Part shown: positions 1-9,345 of the stretch, in pieces | Numbering within the stretch: the stretch's first letter is position 1 | Layout: each line of letters opens with the position of its first letter | DNA from: Cellvibrio fontiphilus_A | GTDB lineage: Bacteria > Pseudomonadota > Gammaproteobacteria > Pseudomonadales > Cellvibrionaceae | DNA: 64,000 nt | Assembly (NCBI RefSeq): GCF_042646205.1 | Contig: NZ_JBHRTF010000003.1 | Coordinates: 654,057-718,056, forward strand | Direction of reading: 5' to 3' | Translations under genes and position numbers: made by a program | Notes under the pieces: model-generated | Seen by the model: only the letters and a program-made list of their open reading frames with translations | Told to the model about the DNA's origin: nothing | Databases searched by the model: none

Positions 1-111
1 ACTGGCTAAGCTAGCTAAGTACATTTGGTGAATAATTTTTATAATTGTTATCACTTTTCGTGCCGCCCATGACATGTGCACTGTTACATCATTTAAACAG
101 GAACTGATTTA

Positions 112-2322
112 ATGCCAAATTCACAGCAGGACAATAACTTAAGCCATGAAATGCTACGTATTGTGACAGCAACTCATCACGATCCATTTGAAGTGCTTGG
201 GCGCCATCCATTAGGTGATAAAGCAACGGCAGACGCAGATACTTTTGTTCGGGCATATATTCCTGGCGCCCGTTCGGTAGCGGTGCAAACTACTAATAGT
301 CAATTTGTTTCAATGGCTCGCATTGAAGGAACCGATTTTTTTGTATGGCAAGGTTTGGGGCAAGATTTACCTGCGCGCTATCAACTGCATTGGTTGGATC
401 GCCATAATCAGCCCCATACTGAAGTTGACCCTTATTGTTTTGCCCCTTTATTGGGCGATATTGATATGCATTTGTTTGCCGAGGGGCAACATTGGAACAT
501 TCACCACCATCTTGGTGCGCATCCGCGCCTTGTGGACGGCATAAGCGGAGTGATGTTTGCGACCTGGGCGCCAAACGCCGAGCGAATTAGTGTGGTGGGT
601 GATTTCAATGATTGGGATGGTCGCGCTCACCCAATGCGGGTTCGCGGTGGCAGCGGTTTGTGGGAGTTGTTTATTCCCGGAGTGCAGCCGGGTGCTATTT
701 ATAAATTTGAAATTCGCAACCGTGCATCGGGCGCCGTATTTTTAAAGTCTGATCCCTACGGGCAAGCATTTGAGCTGCGCCCGCAAACCGGTTCCATCGT
801 AAAAGCCGATTCGTTGTACAAATGGCAGGATAAAAGCTGGATTGATCAGCGCGAGCATTGGAATTGGCAGTCATCACCTATGTCGGTGTATGAAATGCAC
901 TTGGGCTCCTGGCGCCGTGGTTGGGCGGGTGAATTTTTAAACTACAGGGAAATTGCTCACCAATTAGTTGATTACATAAAACCTTTGGGTTTTACCCATG
1001 TGGAAATATTGCCGGTCAGTGAGCACCCCTTTGATGATTCCTGGGGTTATCAGACAACGGGGTATTTCGCGCCTACCAGTCGCTTTGGCTCTCCGGATGA
1101 CTTTCGCTACTTCGTTGATTATCTGCACCAACACAATATCGGTGTGATTTTGGATTGGGTGCCGGCACACTTTCCAAAGGATGCGCATGCCCTTGCCCGC
1201 TTCGATGGTTCAGCGCTTTATGAGCATGAAGACCCGCGTTTGGGCGAACATCGCGACTGGGGTACGCTGATTTACAACTATGGCCGCAATGAGGTGCGTA
1301 ACTTTCTGCTGGCCAGCGCTCTGTTCTGGTTAAAGGAATACCATTTGGATGGCCTGCGGGTAGATGCTGTTGCCTCGATGCTCTACCTGGATTATTCGCG
1401 TGAACACGATCAATGGTTGCCCAACAAATATGGTGGCAATGAAAATCTGGAAGCGATGGATTTCCTGAAGCAGTTGAATGAGATATGCCATGGACAAGTC
1501 CCTGGCGCTTTAGTAATTGCCGAAGAGTCAACCTCCTGGCCGCAGGTGACACGCCCTACCTGGGTGGGCGGTCTGGGTTTTTCCATGAAATGGAATATGG
1601 GGTGGATGCACGATACCCTCGATTATTTCAGCAAAGATCCCATTCACCGTCAGTACCATCATAATCAACTGACCTTTGGCATGATTTACGCCTTTACCGA
1701 AAACTTCCAACTGCCTTTTTCGCACGATGAAGTGGTGCATGGCAAAGGTAGTATGTTGAATAAGATGCCCGGTGACGATTGGCAGAAATTCGCTAATTTG
1801 CGTCTGTTGTACACCTACATGTATACCTACCCCGGCACCAAGTTATTGTTTATGGGTAGTGAGTTTGGTCAGTGGAGCGAATGGGCTGCCGGGCGCAGTC
1901 TGGATTGGCACCTGCTTGAATACCCGTCGCATCAAGGCCTTGCAAATTTGGTAAAAGACCTTAATCAACATTACAAAACTATGCCTTCGCTGTACCAGCG
2001 CAGCTTCCGTCACGATGGTTTTGAATGGATTGATTGCCATGACAGCACCCAGTCAATTATCAGTTATATCCGCAAAAGCGATGAGGATTTCAGCATAGTG
2101 GTACTTAATTTTACGCCGGTCGCACGCGACAACTATCGCATTGGCGTGCCTGTTGCTGGGGTTTATCGCGAAGTATTAAATTCCGATTCCAATTTTTATG
2201 GCGGCAGCAATTACGGTAACGGCGACCCGCTACATACCCAGGAGATTCCCTGGATGAATCACCAACAATCATTGGATATTCATTTGCCACCTTTGGGGGC
2301 ATTAATACTCAAGCTTATTTAA
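112..2322 (+). CDS. glgB: 1,4-alpha-glucan branching enzyme GlgB
   Basis: Makes alpha-1,6 branches in glycogen by cutting an alpha-1,4 chain and re-attaching it; cytoplasmic GH13 enzyme. At 736 aa it has the usual full length: an N-terminal CBM48-type module pair (about residues 20-230), the catalytic barrel (about 260-610) and a C-terminal beta domain. The catalytic triad is visible as D418 (in LRVDAVASM), E471 (in VIAEES) and D539 (in SHDEVVHGK), each offset by 13 from the E. coli numbering. It starts at ATG, and glgA follows after 21 nt, so the two are probably cotranscribed. The upstream 111 bases are non-coding and probably hold the promoter. Confidence 0.97.
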   Translation: MPNSQQDNNLSHEMLRIVTATHHDPFEVLGRHPLGDKATADADTFVRAYIPGARSVAVQTTNSQFVSMARIEGTDFFVWQGLGQDLPARYQLHWLDRHNQPHTEVDPYCFAPLLGDIDMHLFAEGQHWNIHHHLGAHPRLVDGISGVMFATWAPNAERISVVGDFNDWDGRAHPMRVRGGSGLWELFIPGVQPGAIYKFEIRNRASGAVFLKSDPYGQAFELRPQTGSIVKADSLYKWQDKSWIDQREHWNWQSSPMSVYEMHLGSWRRGWAGEFLNYREIAHQLVDYIKPLGFTHVEILPVSEHPFDDSWGYQTTGYFAPTSRFGSPDDFRYFVDYLHQHNIGVILDWVPAHFPKDAHALARFDGSALYEHEDPRLGEHRDWGTLIYNYGRNEVRNFLLASALFWLKEYHLDGLRVDAVASMLYLDYSREHDQWLPNKYGGNENLEAMDFLKQLNEICHGQVPGALVIAEESTSWPQVTRPTWVGGLGFSMKWNMGWMHDTLDYFSKDPIHRQYHHNQLTFGMIYAFTENFQLPFSHDEVVHGKGSMLNKMPGDDWQKFANLRLLYTYMYTYPGTKLLFMGSEFGQWSEWAAGRSLDWHLLEYPSHQGLANLVKDLNQHYKTMPSLYQRSFRHDGFEWIDCHDSTQSIISYIRKSDEDFSIVVLNFTPVARDNYRIGVPVAGVYREVLNSDSNFYGGSNYGNGDPLHTQEIPWMNHQQSLDIHLPPLGALILKLI

Positions 2323-2343
2323 ACGACAGAGCAAGGATTACTC

Positions 2344-3786
2344 ATGCAGAAAATTCTCTTTGCAACCAGTGAGGTTTATCCCCTTATCAAAACCGGCGGG
2401 CTTGCTGATGTAGCTGCCAGCCTGCCGCGCGCGCTGTTAAAGCTTGGGCAGGATGTAAAAATCCTGCTGCCGGCTTACGCGAGTGTGATGCACAAGTTAA
2501 CCTCGGGCGTAAAACAAGTTGCGCAATTGCAGATCGAAGGGCGAGAAATTTCCATCAATCAAACCCGGCTGCCCGGCTCACGTCTGAATGTGCTGCTGGT
2601 GGATATCCCCGAGTTTTCGGAGCGTGAAGGTAACCCCTACTGTGGGCCAGATGGTTCAGATTGGTTTGACAACCATAAACGCTTTTATTTGTTTTCCAAG
2701 GCGGCAGAGCTGATTGCCCTTAATCAGGCACAGCTGGATTGGCGACCGGATATAGTCCACTGCAATGATTGGCAAACTGGTTTGATTCCTGCCCTGCTCT
2801 CTTTACACCCTCAGCGCCCTGCAACCGTTTTTACGATTCACAATCTCGCCTATCGCGGTCTGTTTTCCTATCAGGCATTTGCCGATTTGAATTTGCCGCA
2901 AGGCTTCTGGCACCACGAGCGCCTGGAGTTTTATGGGCAGATGTCATTTATGAAAGGCGGCTTGGCCTTCGCGGATTATGTCACCACGGTTAGCCCCAGC
3001 TATGCCAATGAAATACAGCGCCCCGAATTTGGTTGCGGCCTGGATGGATTGATGCGCTATCGCAAGGAATCACTTGCAGGCATTTTAAATGGCATAGATA
3101 TGGATGAATGGAACCCCGGTACTGATCCTCACATCAGTGTTAATTACAATCGCCGAACCCTGGGCAACAAAGTCAAAAACAAATTGGCGCTACAAGCTGA
3201 TCTGGGCTTAAACGTGGATGAAAAAACGCCGCTCTTGGGTTTTGTGGGGCGGTTGGTTGATCAAAAAGGGGTTGATTTGATTCTGGCCCAAATGCCGCGG
3301 CTGCTGGCAACTCAATGCCAACTGGTCATTTTGGGGAGTGGTTTCCCTCATTTGGAAGTGGCGCTGCAAAAGATTGCAGCTGAACATCCAGGTCGGGTAT
3401 CCGTCACTCTGGGTTACAACGAGAGCTTTGCTCACCGGATTGAAGCCAGCAGTGACATCTTTCTGATGCCATCACTATTTGAGCCCTGCGGTTTGAATCA
3501 GCTTTACAGTTTGCGTTACGGCACACTGCCCGTAGTCCATGCGGTGGGCGGCCTGCGCGACACAGTATTTGAAGAGTCAGCGGAAGCTATCACTGACAAG
3601 GGTAATGGTTTTGTTTTTCATCACCCCACAGCGGAGTTGTTGTTCGAGGCGATTAATCGCGCATTACAACTTTATCAACAGCCTGCCCTGTGGAAGCAGT
3701 TACAGCTTAATGCCATGAGTAAAGACTTCTCATGGGATCAAAGTGCACAGCAATATCTCAACATCTATGAAAAGCTATTGGCTTGA
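2344..3786 (+). CDS. glgA: Glycogen synthase GlgA (ADP-glucose type)
   Basis: Transfers glucose from ADP-glucose to the non-reducing end of the growing alpha-1,4-glucan. The 480 aa form a complete GT5 enzyme: the N-terminal ADP-glucose loop K16-T-G-G-L with an EVYP start, and the GT-B C-terminal half with FEPCGLNQLYSLRYG carrying the conserved glutamate near residue 380. It lies 21 nt behind glgB in the same direction. No glgC (ADP-glucose pyrophosphorylase) is present in the window, so substrate supply must be encoded elsewhere. A GC-rich hairpin follows the stop codon. Confidence 0.97.
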   Translation: MQKILFATSEVYPLIKTGGLADVAASLPRALLKLGQDVKILLPAYASVMHKLTSGVKQVAQLQIEGREISINQTRLPGSRLNVLLVDIPEFSEREGNPYCGPDGSDWFDNHKRFYLFSKAAELIALNQAQLDWRPDIVHCNDWQTGLIPALLSLHPQRPATVFTIHNLAYRGLFSYQAFADLNLPQGFWHHERLEFYGQMSFMKGGLAFADYVTTVSPSYANEIQRPEFGCGLDGLMRYRKESLAGILNGIDMDEWNPGTDPHISVNYNRRTLGNKVKNKLALQADLGLNVDEKTPLLGFVGRLVDQKGVDLILAQMPRLLATQCQLVILGSGFPHLEVALQKIAAEHPGRVSVTLGYNESFAHRIEASSDIFLMPSLFEPCGLNQLYSLRYGTLPVVHAVGGLRDTVFEESAEAITDKGNGFVFHHPTAELLFEAINRALQLYQQPALWKQLQLNAMSKDFSWDQSAQQYLNIYEKLLA

Positions 3787-3794
3787 TTCCTCAG

Positions 3795-3817
3795 GCGGCC
3801 AGCGCAAGGCTGGCCGC
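3795..3817 (+). terminator. GC-rich hairpin after glgA
   Basis: A perfect 9-bp stem (GCGGCCAGC / GCTGGCCGC) with a GCAAG loop lies 8 nt after the glgA stop. No U-run follows it, so it is a poor intrinsic terminator. It may attenuate transcription, stabilise the glgBA mRNA 3' end or separate glgBA from pgm. The structure is seen directly; the role is inferred. Confidence 0.5.
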
Positions 3818-3949
3818 TTCGGTGCATCTGCTATAAAAGCAGGCTACCATATGGCAATAAACCCGGGCTTACAGGCCTTGGCGCAGCAGGAAAATGATTA
3901 AAACCAGCATTTAGCTTTCAGCAAAAAAACCATAATTTCAGGAGTTTTT

Positions 3950-5593
3950 ATGTCTACCAGCCCCCTGGCCGGAAAGTTGCTACCTCAGGATTTACTTGTC
4001 GATTTGCCCAAGTTGATCGACTCCTATTACACCAATAAGCCGGATTCAGGCGTTGCTGAACAGCGCGTGAGCTTTGGGACTTCCGGGCATCGGGGTTCAT
4101 CCTTTGCCAACAGTTTTAATGAAAACCATGTGCTGGCTATCAGTCAGGCGATCTGCGATTACCGCACTCAAGCAGGTATCAACGGCCCATTATTTATAGG
4201 CATAGATACCCATGCCCTGTCTGAGCCTGCGCAAATTAGCGCGGTAGAAGTTCTTGCTGCGAATGGTGTGGAGATTATGTTGGCACAAGGGGGCGAATAT
4301 ACCCCTACACCGGCTATTTCCCATGCCATCCTCACCTACAACAAGGGGCGCACCAGTGGCTTGGCTGATGGTATTGTCATCACCCCATCGCACAACCCTC
4401 CCGACAATGGCGGTTTCAAATACAACCCACCTAACGGCGGCCCGGCTGACAGTGATATCACCAATTGGATGCAGGCGCGTGCTAATGAGTTGCTGGAAAA
4501 TAACCTGCGCGATGTAAAACGTATGGATTATCACCAGGCATTAAAAGCAGCCACAACGCATCACCATGACTATGTGCATAACTACGTTAAAGATTTGATC
4601 AATGTTATTGATATGGAAGCAATTCGTGGTGCGAATGTGCATATGGGGGCCGATCCTTTGGGCGGTGCCGGTGTGAATTATTGGAGTGCAATTGCTGATC
4701 ATTACCAGTTAAATTTGAAGGTGCTCAACACCAGTGTCGATAAAACATTTTCATTTATGACCGCAGACTGGGATGGAAAAATCCGTATGGACCCTTCCTC
4801 TGCCTACACAATGCAAGGCATGGTTGAGCGCCGTAATTTATTTGATGTGGCCTTTGCCTGTGATGCCGACCACGACCGTCATGGCATTGTGGCGCCTAGT
4901 TGTGGCCTGCTGCCTCCCAACCATTACCTGGCGGTTGCGATTCAATATTTGTTTCAGCATCGCCCACAGTGGGCAGCCAATACCGCCATAGGTAAAACGG
5001 TGGTAAGTAGTGCAATGATCGATAAGGTCGCCCAAAAAATTGGGCGCCGTTTGTATGAGGTGCCTGTTGGGTTCAAATGGTTTGCACCCGGTTTATTTGA
5101 TGGTTCACTGGGGTTTGGTGGTGAGGAAAGTGCCGGTGCGTCTTTCTTGCGTATCGACGGTAGTGTCTGGACTACCGATAAAGATGGCATTATCCCCTCG
5201 CTATTAGCAGCAGAAATTAAAGCCAATACCGGCCGCGATCCCGGTGAATGTTACAAGTTGTTGGCCGATGAATTTGGTCATGCTGCGGAAGCGCGTGTTG
5301 AAGCTCCTGCTAATACTGCGCAAAAGAAAGCACTTTCCAAATTGTCTCCGGCGCAAATTACCTCGACCGAATTGGCGGGCGATAAAATTGAGACGATTCT
5401 GACTCATGCTCCAGGCAATGATGCCGCGTTTGGTGGTATTAAGGTGATGAGTAAAAATGGTTGGTTTGCTGCACGCCCATCAGGCACAGAAGAAATTTAC
5501 AAAATCTACGCTGAAAGTTTTAAAGGCAAAGAACATTTGCAAGAGCTTATTGCAGAAGCGCAGGTGATTGTGAATAAGGCGATATCGGATTAA
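3950..5593 (+). CDS. pgm: Phosphoglucomutase (alpha-D-glucose-phosphate specific)
   Basis: Interconverts glucose 1-phosphate and glucose 6-phosphate, linking glycolysis with glycogen and sugar-nucleotide synthesis. The 547 aa match the full-length bacterial Pgm family. The phosphoserine loop TPSHNPPDNGG has S147 as the catalytic serine, DADHDRHG is the metal-binding loop, GGEESAGAS the sugar-binding loop and RPSGTEE the phosphate-binding loop near the C-terminus. It is downstream of glgBA in the same direction but separated by 163 bases, and has a good ribosome site (AGGAGTTTTTATG). A strong terminator follows. Confidence 0.96.
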   Translation: MSTSPLAGKLLPQDLLVDLPKLIDSYYTNKPDSGVAEQRVSFGTSGHRGSSFANSFNENHVLAISQAICDYRTQAGINGPLFIGIDTHALSEPAQISAVEVLAANGVEIMLAQGGEYTPTPAISHAILTYNKGRTSGLADGIVITPSHNPPDNGGFKYNPPNGGPADSDITNWMQARANELLENNLRDVKRMDYHQALKAATTHHHDYVHNYVKDLINVIDMEAIRGANVHMGADPLGGAGVNYWSAIADHYQLNLKVLNTSVDKTFSFMTADWDGKIRMDPSSAYTMQGMVERRNLFDVAFACDADHDRHGIVAPSCGLLPPNHYLAVAIQYLFQHRPQWAANTAIGKTVVSSAMIDKVAQKIGRRLYEVPVGFKWFAPGLFDGSLGFGGEESAGASFLRIDGSVWTTDKDGIIPSLLAAEIKANTGRDPGECYKLLADEFGHAAEARVEAPANTAQKKALSKLSPAQITSTELAGDKIETILTHAPGNDAAFGGIKVMSKNGWFAARPSGTEEIYKIYAESFKGKEHLQELIAEAQVIVNKAISD

Positions 5594-5613
5594 TTTGACC
5601 GCTCAGCTTCACC

Positions 5614-5646
5614 AAAAAAATGCCCGATTTAATCGGGCATTTTTTA
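5614..5646. terminator. Bidirectional rho-independent terminator
   Basis: An A-run, then the stem ATGCCCGATT / AATCGGGCAT, then a T-run, between convergent pgm (+) and the pirin gene (-). The A and T runs on either side make it effective on both strands. Confidence 0.92.
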
Positions 5647-5686
5647 TCACTACTATTAAAAAGTAATAACACATAACGATTTATTT

Positions 5687-6541
5687 TCAGGCTTTGGGCA
5701 GTGGAATAAAATCCGTTTCCCCTGGAACCATTGCAAACTCTTGTTTTTCCCAGCGCTCGCTAGCCGCGCGCAGTTTTTCGCGGGATGAAGCGACAAAATT
5801 CCATAAAATAAAACGCTCACCAGCTAATGGCTCACCGCCGAGAACTAAAATTCTCGATGCCTTTTCAGATTCAATGACAGAATTTTCATCCAGCACTGCA
5901 AGATGAAATTCAGCTACTGGCTCGCCGTTCACAGTCACTGAACCCCAAGCGACATAAATAGCCAACTCCTGCCCCGGAAAATCTGGCTCATAGCGAGTTG
6001 CTTCGCCCAGCGCCAGATCCAAATAGGTAGTAATACTGGCTGTTTTTACTGGCGACTCCACACCAAAGGCTTTCCCGATTAACACCTGCGCACTCATGGT
6101 GAGCAAGTTAACCGATGGAATTGTTTCTGCCGGATAGTGCGCAAAGGCTGGTTCACATTCTTCGGCCTCCAGCGGCAATGCGAGCCAGGTTTGTATTCCC
6201 TCAACAGGTGTGTTTCCGGCACGGATATCGGCGGGTAAACGCTCCGAGTGAACAATGCCGCTACCGGCTGTCATCAAATTAATTGCGCCCGGTTCAATTC
6301 GCTGAACGACGCCCAAGCTGTCACGGTGCATCATCGCGCCGGTAAACAAATAAGTGACGGTGGCCAAACCTATGTGAGGGTGTTGTCGAACATCATCCGA
6401 AGTGGTGCCAAGGCTGAATTGTGCGGGCCCCATGTGGTCTACAAAAATAAATGGCCCCACTCTTTGTTTAACACGCGATGGCAATAAGCGTTTTACGGGA
6501 AAACCAATATCCTGAATACGAGGAGAAATAATCAGTGCCAT
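5687..6541 (-). CDS. Pirin family protein
   Basis: Bicupin of the pirin family, 284 aa, the usual length. The N-terminal cupin carries the family signature around residues 25-95 (RVGPFIFVDHMGP, HPHIGLATVTYLFTG and HRDSLG), which supplies the metal-binding histidines. Bacterial pirins include quercetin 2,3-dioxygenase-like enzymes and regulators of central metabolism, so the substrate cannot be told from sequence. It is followed 9 nt upstream on the same strand by an OsmC-type gene, a pairing that suggests a stress-related two-gene operon (osmC-like first, pirin second). Confidence 0.9.
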   Translation of the reverse strand: MALIISPRIQDIGFPVKRLLPSRVKQRVGPFIFVDHMGPAQFSLGTTSDDVRQHPHIGLATVTYLFTGAMMHRDSLGVVQRIEPGAINLMTAGSGIVHSERLPADIRAGNTPVEGIQTWLALPLEAEECEPAFAHYPAETIPSVNLLTMSAQVLIGKAFGVESPVKTASITTYLDLALGEATRYEPDFPGQELAIYVAWGSVTVNGEPVAEFHLAVLDENSVIESEKASRILVLGGEPLAGERFILWNFVASSREKLRAASERWEKQEFAMVPGETDFIPLPKA

Positions 6542-6550
6542 AACTTACCC

Positions 6551-6946
6551 CTAAACGACTTGAGTGTTTATGTTAATGGTGGCATGAGAAAGTAATTTAT
6601 GAATCGGACACTTTTCTACAATAGACGACAGCTGTTGGCGCTGATCGTCATTAAGGTTGCCGATAATTTCTAATTTGAGCGAGAGTTGGTACTCACCTGA
6701 TTTTTCTTTGCTGTTATCGCGCTCAATGCTTACATTGATTGATTCCAGAGGCATTCCCCGACGCTTGGCAAACATGGTCAAGGTAATTGCCGTGCAGGCA
6801 GCAAGGGAAGAGTCCAGCAGATCGTGTGGGTCTGGTGCGGAATTCTCTCCGCCCAGATCAGCATCAACATCTGCAAACAAATTATGCGCCCCGATAGTGA
6901 TGCGTTGACGGTAGGTTCCACTCGGGTCTTTCTCTAATTTGATCAT
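6551..6946 (-). CDS. OsmC/Ohr family peroxide-reducing protein
   Basis: Small cytoplasmic thiol peroxidase-like protein of 131 aa. Both family cysteines are present: C51 (in AACTAIT) and C113 (in EKCPIHK), the pair that in OsmC/Ohr enzymes reduces organic hydroperoxides. It probably heads a two-gene unit with the pirin gene (9-nt gap). The OsmC and Ohr subfamilies cannot be separated confidently by eye; the PIHKLL ending is OsmC/YhfA-like. Confidence 0.88.
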   Translation of the reverse strand: MIKLEKDPSGTYRQRITIGAHNLFADVDADLGGENSAPDPHDLLDSSLAACTAITLTMFAKRRGMPLESINVSIERDNSKEKSGEYQLSLKLEIIGNLNDDQRQQLSSIVEKCPIHKLLSHATININTQVV

Positions 6947-6979
6947 GTAAACTCTCTTGGTTAATGCAAAGATTCAATC

Positions 6980-7459
6980 TCAAATTCTGCAGTTTATTGG
7001 TAGATCTTTTAATTCAACATTAGTTCTATTTTCGCCCACTGCTTGCATTCCCTCGGGCACGGCCCCTTTTCCACAGAGCCAGGAGATGGGACTCTGCGGT
7101 GAATCTTTTACCGCAATGGGTTGGACGCTGAGAATTTTTTCTTTGAGTGAAGGGTGGGCTTTGTTGCCGAAATGAATGTGAAAAGCGCCCTCTTTTAATT
7201 CAATTCGATCCACATAATTTCCCAGCAATTTTTCTGGCTCGGGAATTCCTGCCTCTTGATTGTTTTTTAAAAATACCAAGGTGTTTTTGTGATAATAAGC
7301 AACTAATTTTTTGTAGTCCTCTATCAACTCCATGGATTCGGTGACTTGGCGGCGTGCGATAGTCGGGTCCGCCTTGGGTATTGCCATTAATGCCAGAATT
7401 GCGATGATGGCGACCACCACCATCATTTCAATCAGAGTAAAACCACGCCGTTTAATCAC
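6980..7459 (-). CDS. Orphan type IV pilin-like/pseudopilin protein
   Basis: 159-aa prepilin with a class III leader: MIKRRG cut before FTLIEMMVVV, with the conserved Glu5 of the mature protein and a hydrophobic N-terminal helix. Two cysteines near the C-terminus (in SWLCGKG and PINCRI) could form the D-loop disulfide of major pilins. The start is GTG, preceded by an AAGGA ribosome site. No assembly ATPase, secretin or other pilin gene is near, so it must use machinery encoded elsewhere. It could be a minor pilin or a pseudopilin. It is 33 nt upstream of the OsmC gene on the same strand. Confidence 0.85.
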   Translation of the reverse strand: MIKRRGFTLIEMMVVVAIIAILALMAIPKADPTIARRQVTESMELIEDYKKLVAYYHKNTLVFLKNNQEAGIPEPEKLLGNYVDRIELKEGAFHIHFGNKAHPSLKEKILSVQPIAVKDSPQSPISWLCGKGAVPEGMQAVGENRTNVELKDLPINCRI

Positions 7460-7486
7460 ACTTATTCCTTTCTGCCAGAATTAAAA

Positions 7487-7741
7487 TTAACGAATAAATT
7501 TTGCAACGTACCAGCAGCTGGCGTGCAGTTCAAAGCCCTGTGCTTGTGCCCACTTAATTCCTGTGCGCACTAATTTTTCTGCAAAACCTTTGCCGCGACA
7601 TTGTGGTGGCACATAAGTGCTGGTGAAATCTACAGCAGGTGTTGTGCCGTGAGAGAATAAACGATAACTCAGTATCGCTTCGCTGTTATCGCATTCAAGA
7701 ACAAAACGCTGCTGTTCCGGTTGGTGCTGTATGTCAGGCAT
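7487..7741 (-). CDS. Small GNAT-type N-acetyltransferase (NATD1/YjdJ-like)
   Basis: 84 aa from the ATG at 7741, the compact acetyltransferase fold of the NATD1 (PF14542) type. It contains AILSYRL, the strand VDFTSTYVPPQCRGKG (acetyl-CoA pyrophosphate loop Q-C-R-G-K-G) and the C-terminal CWYVAKFI. An in-frame reading extends to 7861, but that extra N-terminus runs through the rimO terminator and the rimO 3' end, so it is rejected. The substrate is unknown. It lies after the rimO terminator and before the prepilin gene. Confidence 0.85.
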   Translation of the reverse strand: MPDIQHQPEQQRFVLECDNSEAILSYRLFSHGTTPAVDFTSTYVPPQCRGKGFAEKLVRTGIKWAQAQGFELHASCWYVAKFIR

Positions 7742-7784
7742 AGACCTTACTCCGCAATGAAACCCTAGTGTAGAACACAACGCA

Positions 7785-7821
7785 TAAAAAAATCCCCCAG
7801 TGTTTTCACAGCTGGGGGATT
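7785..7821 (-). terminator. rimO terminator
   Basis: On the minus strand, stem AATCCCCCAG / CTGGGGGATT followed by a run of seven T. It lies just after the rimO stop and before the GNAT start. Confidence 0.9.
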
Positions 7822-7842
7822 CGGCTTTACCTGTGTGGCGCG

Positions 7843-9246
7843 TTAGACTTTGGTGCCCCACAGGTCGTACTCGTCCGAGTGTTCGATAAGCACATTTACC
7901 AAGTCGCCGGGTTTTACATTCTCTTCACCATTCAAGTAGACGCAGCCGTCGATCTCGGGTGCGTCAGCAAAACTGCGACCTATGGCGCCCTCTTCATCAA
8001 CTTCATCGATCAGCACTTGAAGCACCTGCCCTACTTTCTGCTTCAAGCGTTCAGTGGAGATTTGTTGCTGCAGCTGCATAAAGCGGTCGTAGCGTTCTTG
8101 TTTGATCTCATCCGGTACATGATCGGGCAAGTCATTAGCCTTGGCGCCTTCAACTGGCGAATATTGGAAGCAACCCACGCGATCCAGCTGCGCCTCTGTT
8201 AAGAAATCCAGCAGCTGCTGGAAGTCAGCTTCTGTTTCCCCGGGGAAGCCCACAATGAAGGTAGAGCGAATGGTTAAGTTAGGCACTTGTTCGCGCCAGG
8301 CTTTGATGCGCTCCAGTGTTTGTTCCACTTGTCCGGGGCGGCGCATTTTGCGCAGCAGTGTTGGGCTCGCATGTTGGAAAGGTATATCCAGATAGGGCAA
8401 TACCTTGCCTTGTGCCATCAAAGGAATCACGTTGTCTACATGTAGATAAGGATAAACATAGTGCAAACGCACCCAGACACCCAATTCACCCAGTGCGGCA
8501 GCTAACTGATACATGTCTGTTTTGAGCGGGCGGCCATCCCAGAAATCGGTGCGGTGCTTAATATCGACACCATAGGCAGAGGTATCCTGGGAAATGACCA
8601 GTAATTCTTTTACCCCGGCTTTCACCAGGCGCTCGGCTTCACCCATTACCTGCCCAATCGGGCGGCTCACCAGCTTGCCGCGCATATCGGGGATAATGCA
8701 GAAACTGCAGGAGTGGTTGCAGCCTTCGGATATTTTCAAATAAGCGTAGTGGCGCGGCGTCAGCTTAATACCCTGTGGTGGAACCAAATCAGTAAAGGGA
8801 TTGTGGGTCGGGCTGGGCGGCAGGTGTTCATGTACCTGCGATAACACCTCTTCATAGGCATGGGCACCGGTAATACCCAAAACGTTGGGGTGAACCTGGA
8901 TAATTTCGTCTTTTTTGGCCCCCAAACACCCCGTGACTAACACCTTGCCGTTCTCTGCGAGCGCTTCGCCAATCGCCCCTAAGGATTCCTGTACCGCACT
9001 GTCGATAAAGCCACAGGTATTGACTATCACCATGTCCGCATCGTTGTAGGTGGGCACTATGTTGTAACCTTCGGTGCGCAATTGGGTCAGTATGCGCTCT
9101 GAATCCACCAGGTTTTTAGGGCAGCCAAGCGATACAAAGCCGATGGTATTGCCTTTGGTGCCGCCACTTTGCGCCTGACTGGCAAGTGTTTTGGCTGGCG
9201 TGTCCAGAGTGGTGGTTTGGGAGGGGTCAAAGGTATTAACAGTCAT
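7843..9246 (-). CDS. rimO: Ribosomal protein S12 methylthiotransferase RimO
   Basis: Radical-SAM enzyme that adds a methylthio group to the conserved aspartate of ribosomal protein S12. The 467 aa show the three-part layout: an N-terminal MTTase domain with cysteines C42 (SLGCPKN), C78 (VNTCGF) and C107 (TGCLGA) for the auxiliary cluster, the radical-SAM triad C176-xxx-C180-xx-C183 (EGCNHSCSFC), and a C-terminal TRAM domain ending DLWGTKV. The SLGCPKN variant and the short final stretch separate RimO from its tRNA paralogue MiaB. Monocistronic, with its own terminator. Confidence 0.96.
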   Translation of the reverse strand: MTVNTFDPSQTTTLDTPAKTLASQAQSGGTKGNTIGFVSLGCPKNLVDSERILTQLRTEGYNIVPTYNDADMVIVNTCGFIDSAVQESLGAIGEALAENGKVLVTGCLGAKKDEIIQVHPNVLGITGAHAYEEVLSQVHEHLPPSPTHNPFTDLVPPQGIKLTPRHYAYLKISEGCNHSCSFCIIPDMRGKLVSRPIGQVMGEAERLVKAGVKELLVISQDTSAYGVDIKHRTDFWDGRPLKTDMYQLAAALGELGVWVRLHYVYPYLHVDNVIPLMAQGKVLPYLDIPFQHASPTLLRKMRRPGQVEQTLERIKAWREQVPNLTIRSTFIVGFPGETEADFQQLLDFLTEAQLDRVGCFQYSPVEGAKANDLPDHVPDEIKQERYDRFMQLQQQISTERLKQKVGQVLQVLIDEVDEEGAIGRSFADAPEIDGCVYLNGEENVKPGDLVNVLIEHSDEYDLWGTKV

Positions 9247-9345
9247 AGGATCTCAAGCAGCTGGTCAGTCAAAAAAAGGCGCTCATTGTAGGCGTTTGAA
9301 GGCTAATTTGCATTCAACTGACAAAAATTACTTTCCCGACGAGGT

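Noticed and set aside
1073..1552. 159-codon minus-strand frame inside glgB
   Set aside because: It is antisense to the catalytic domain of an intact gene and shows no family feature.
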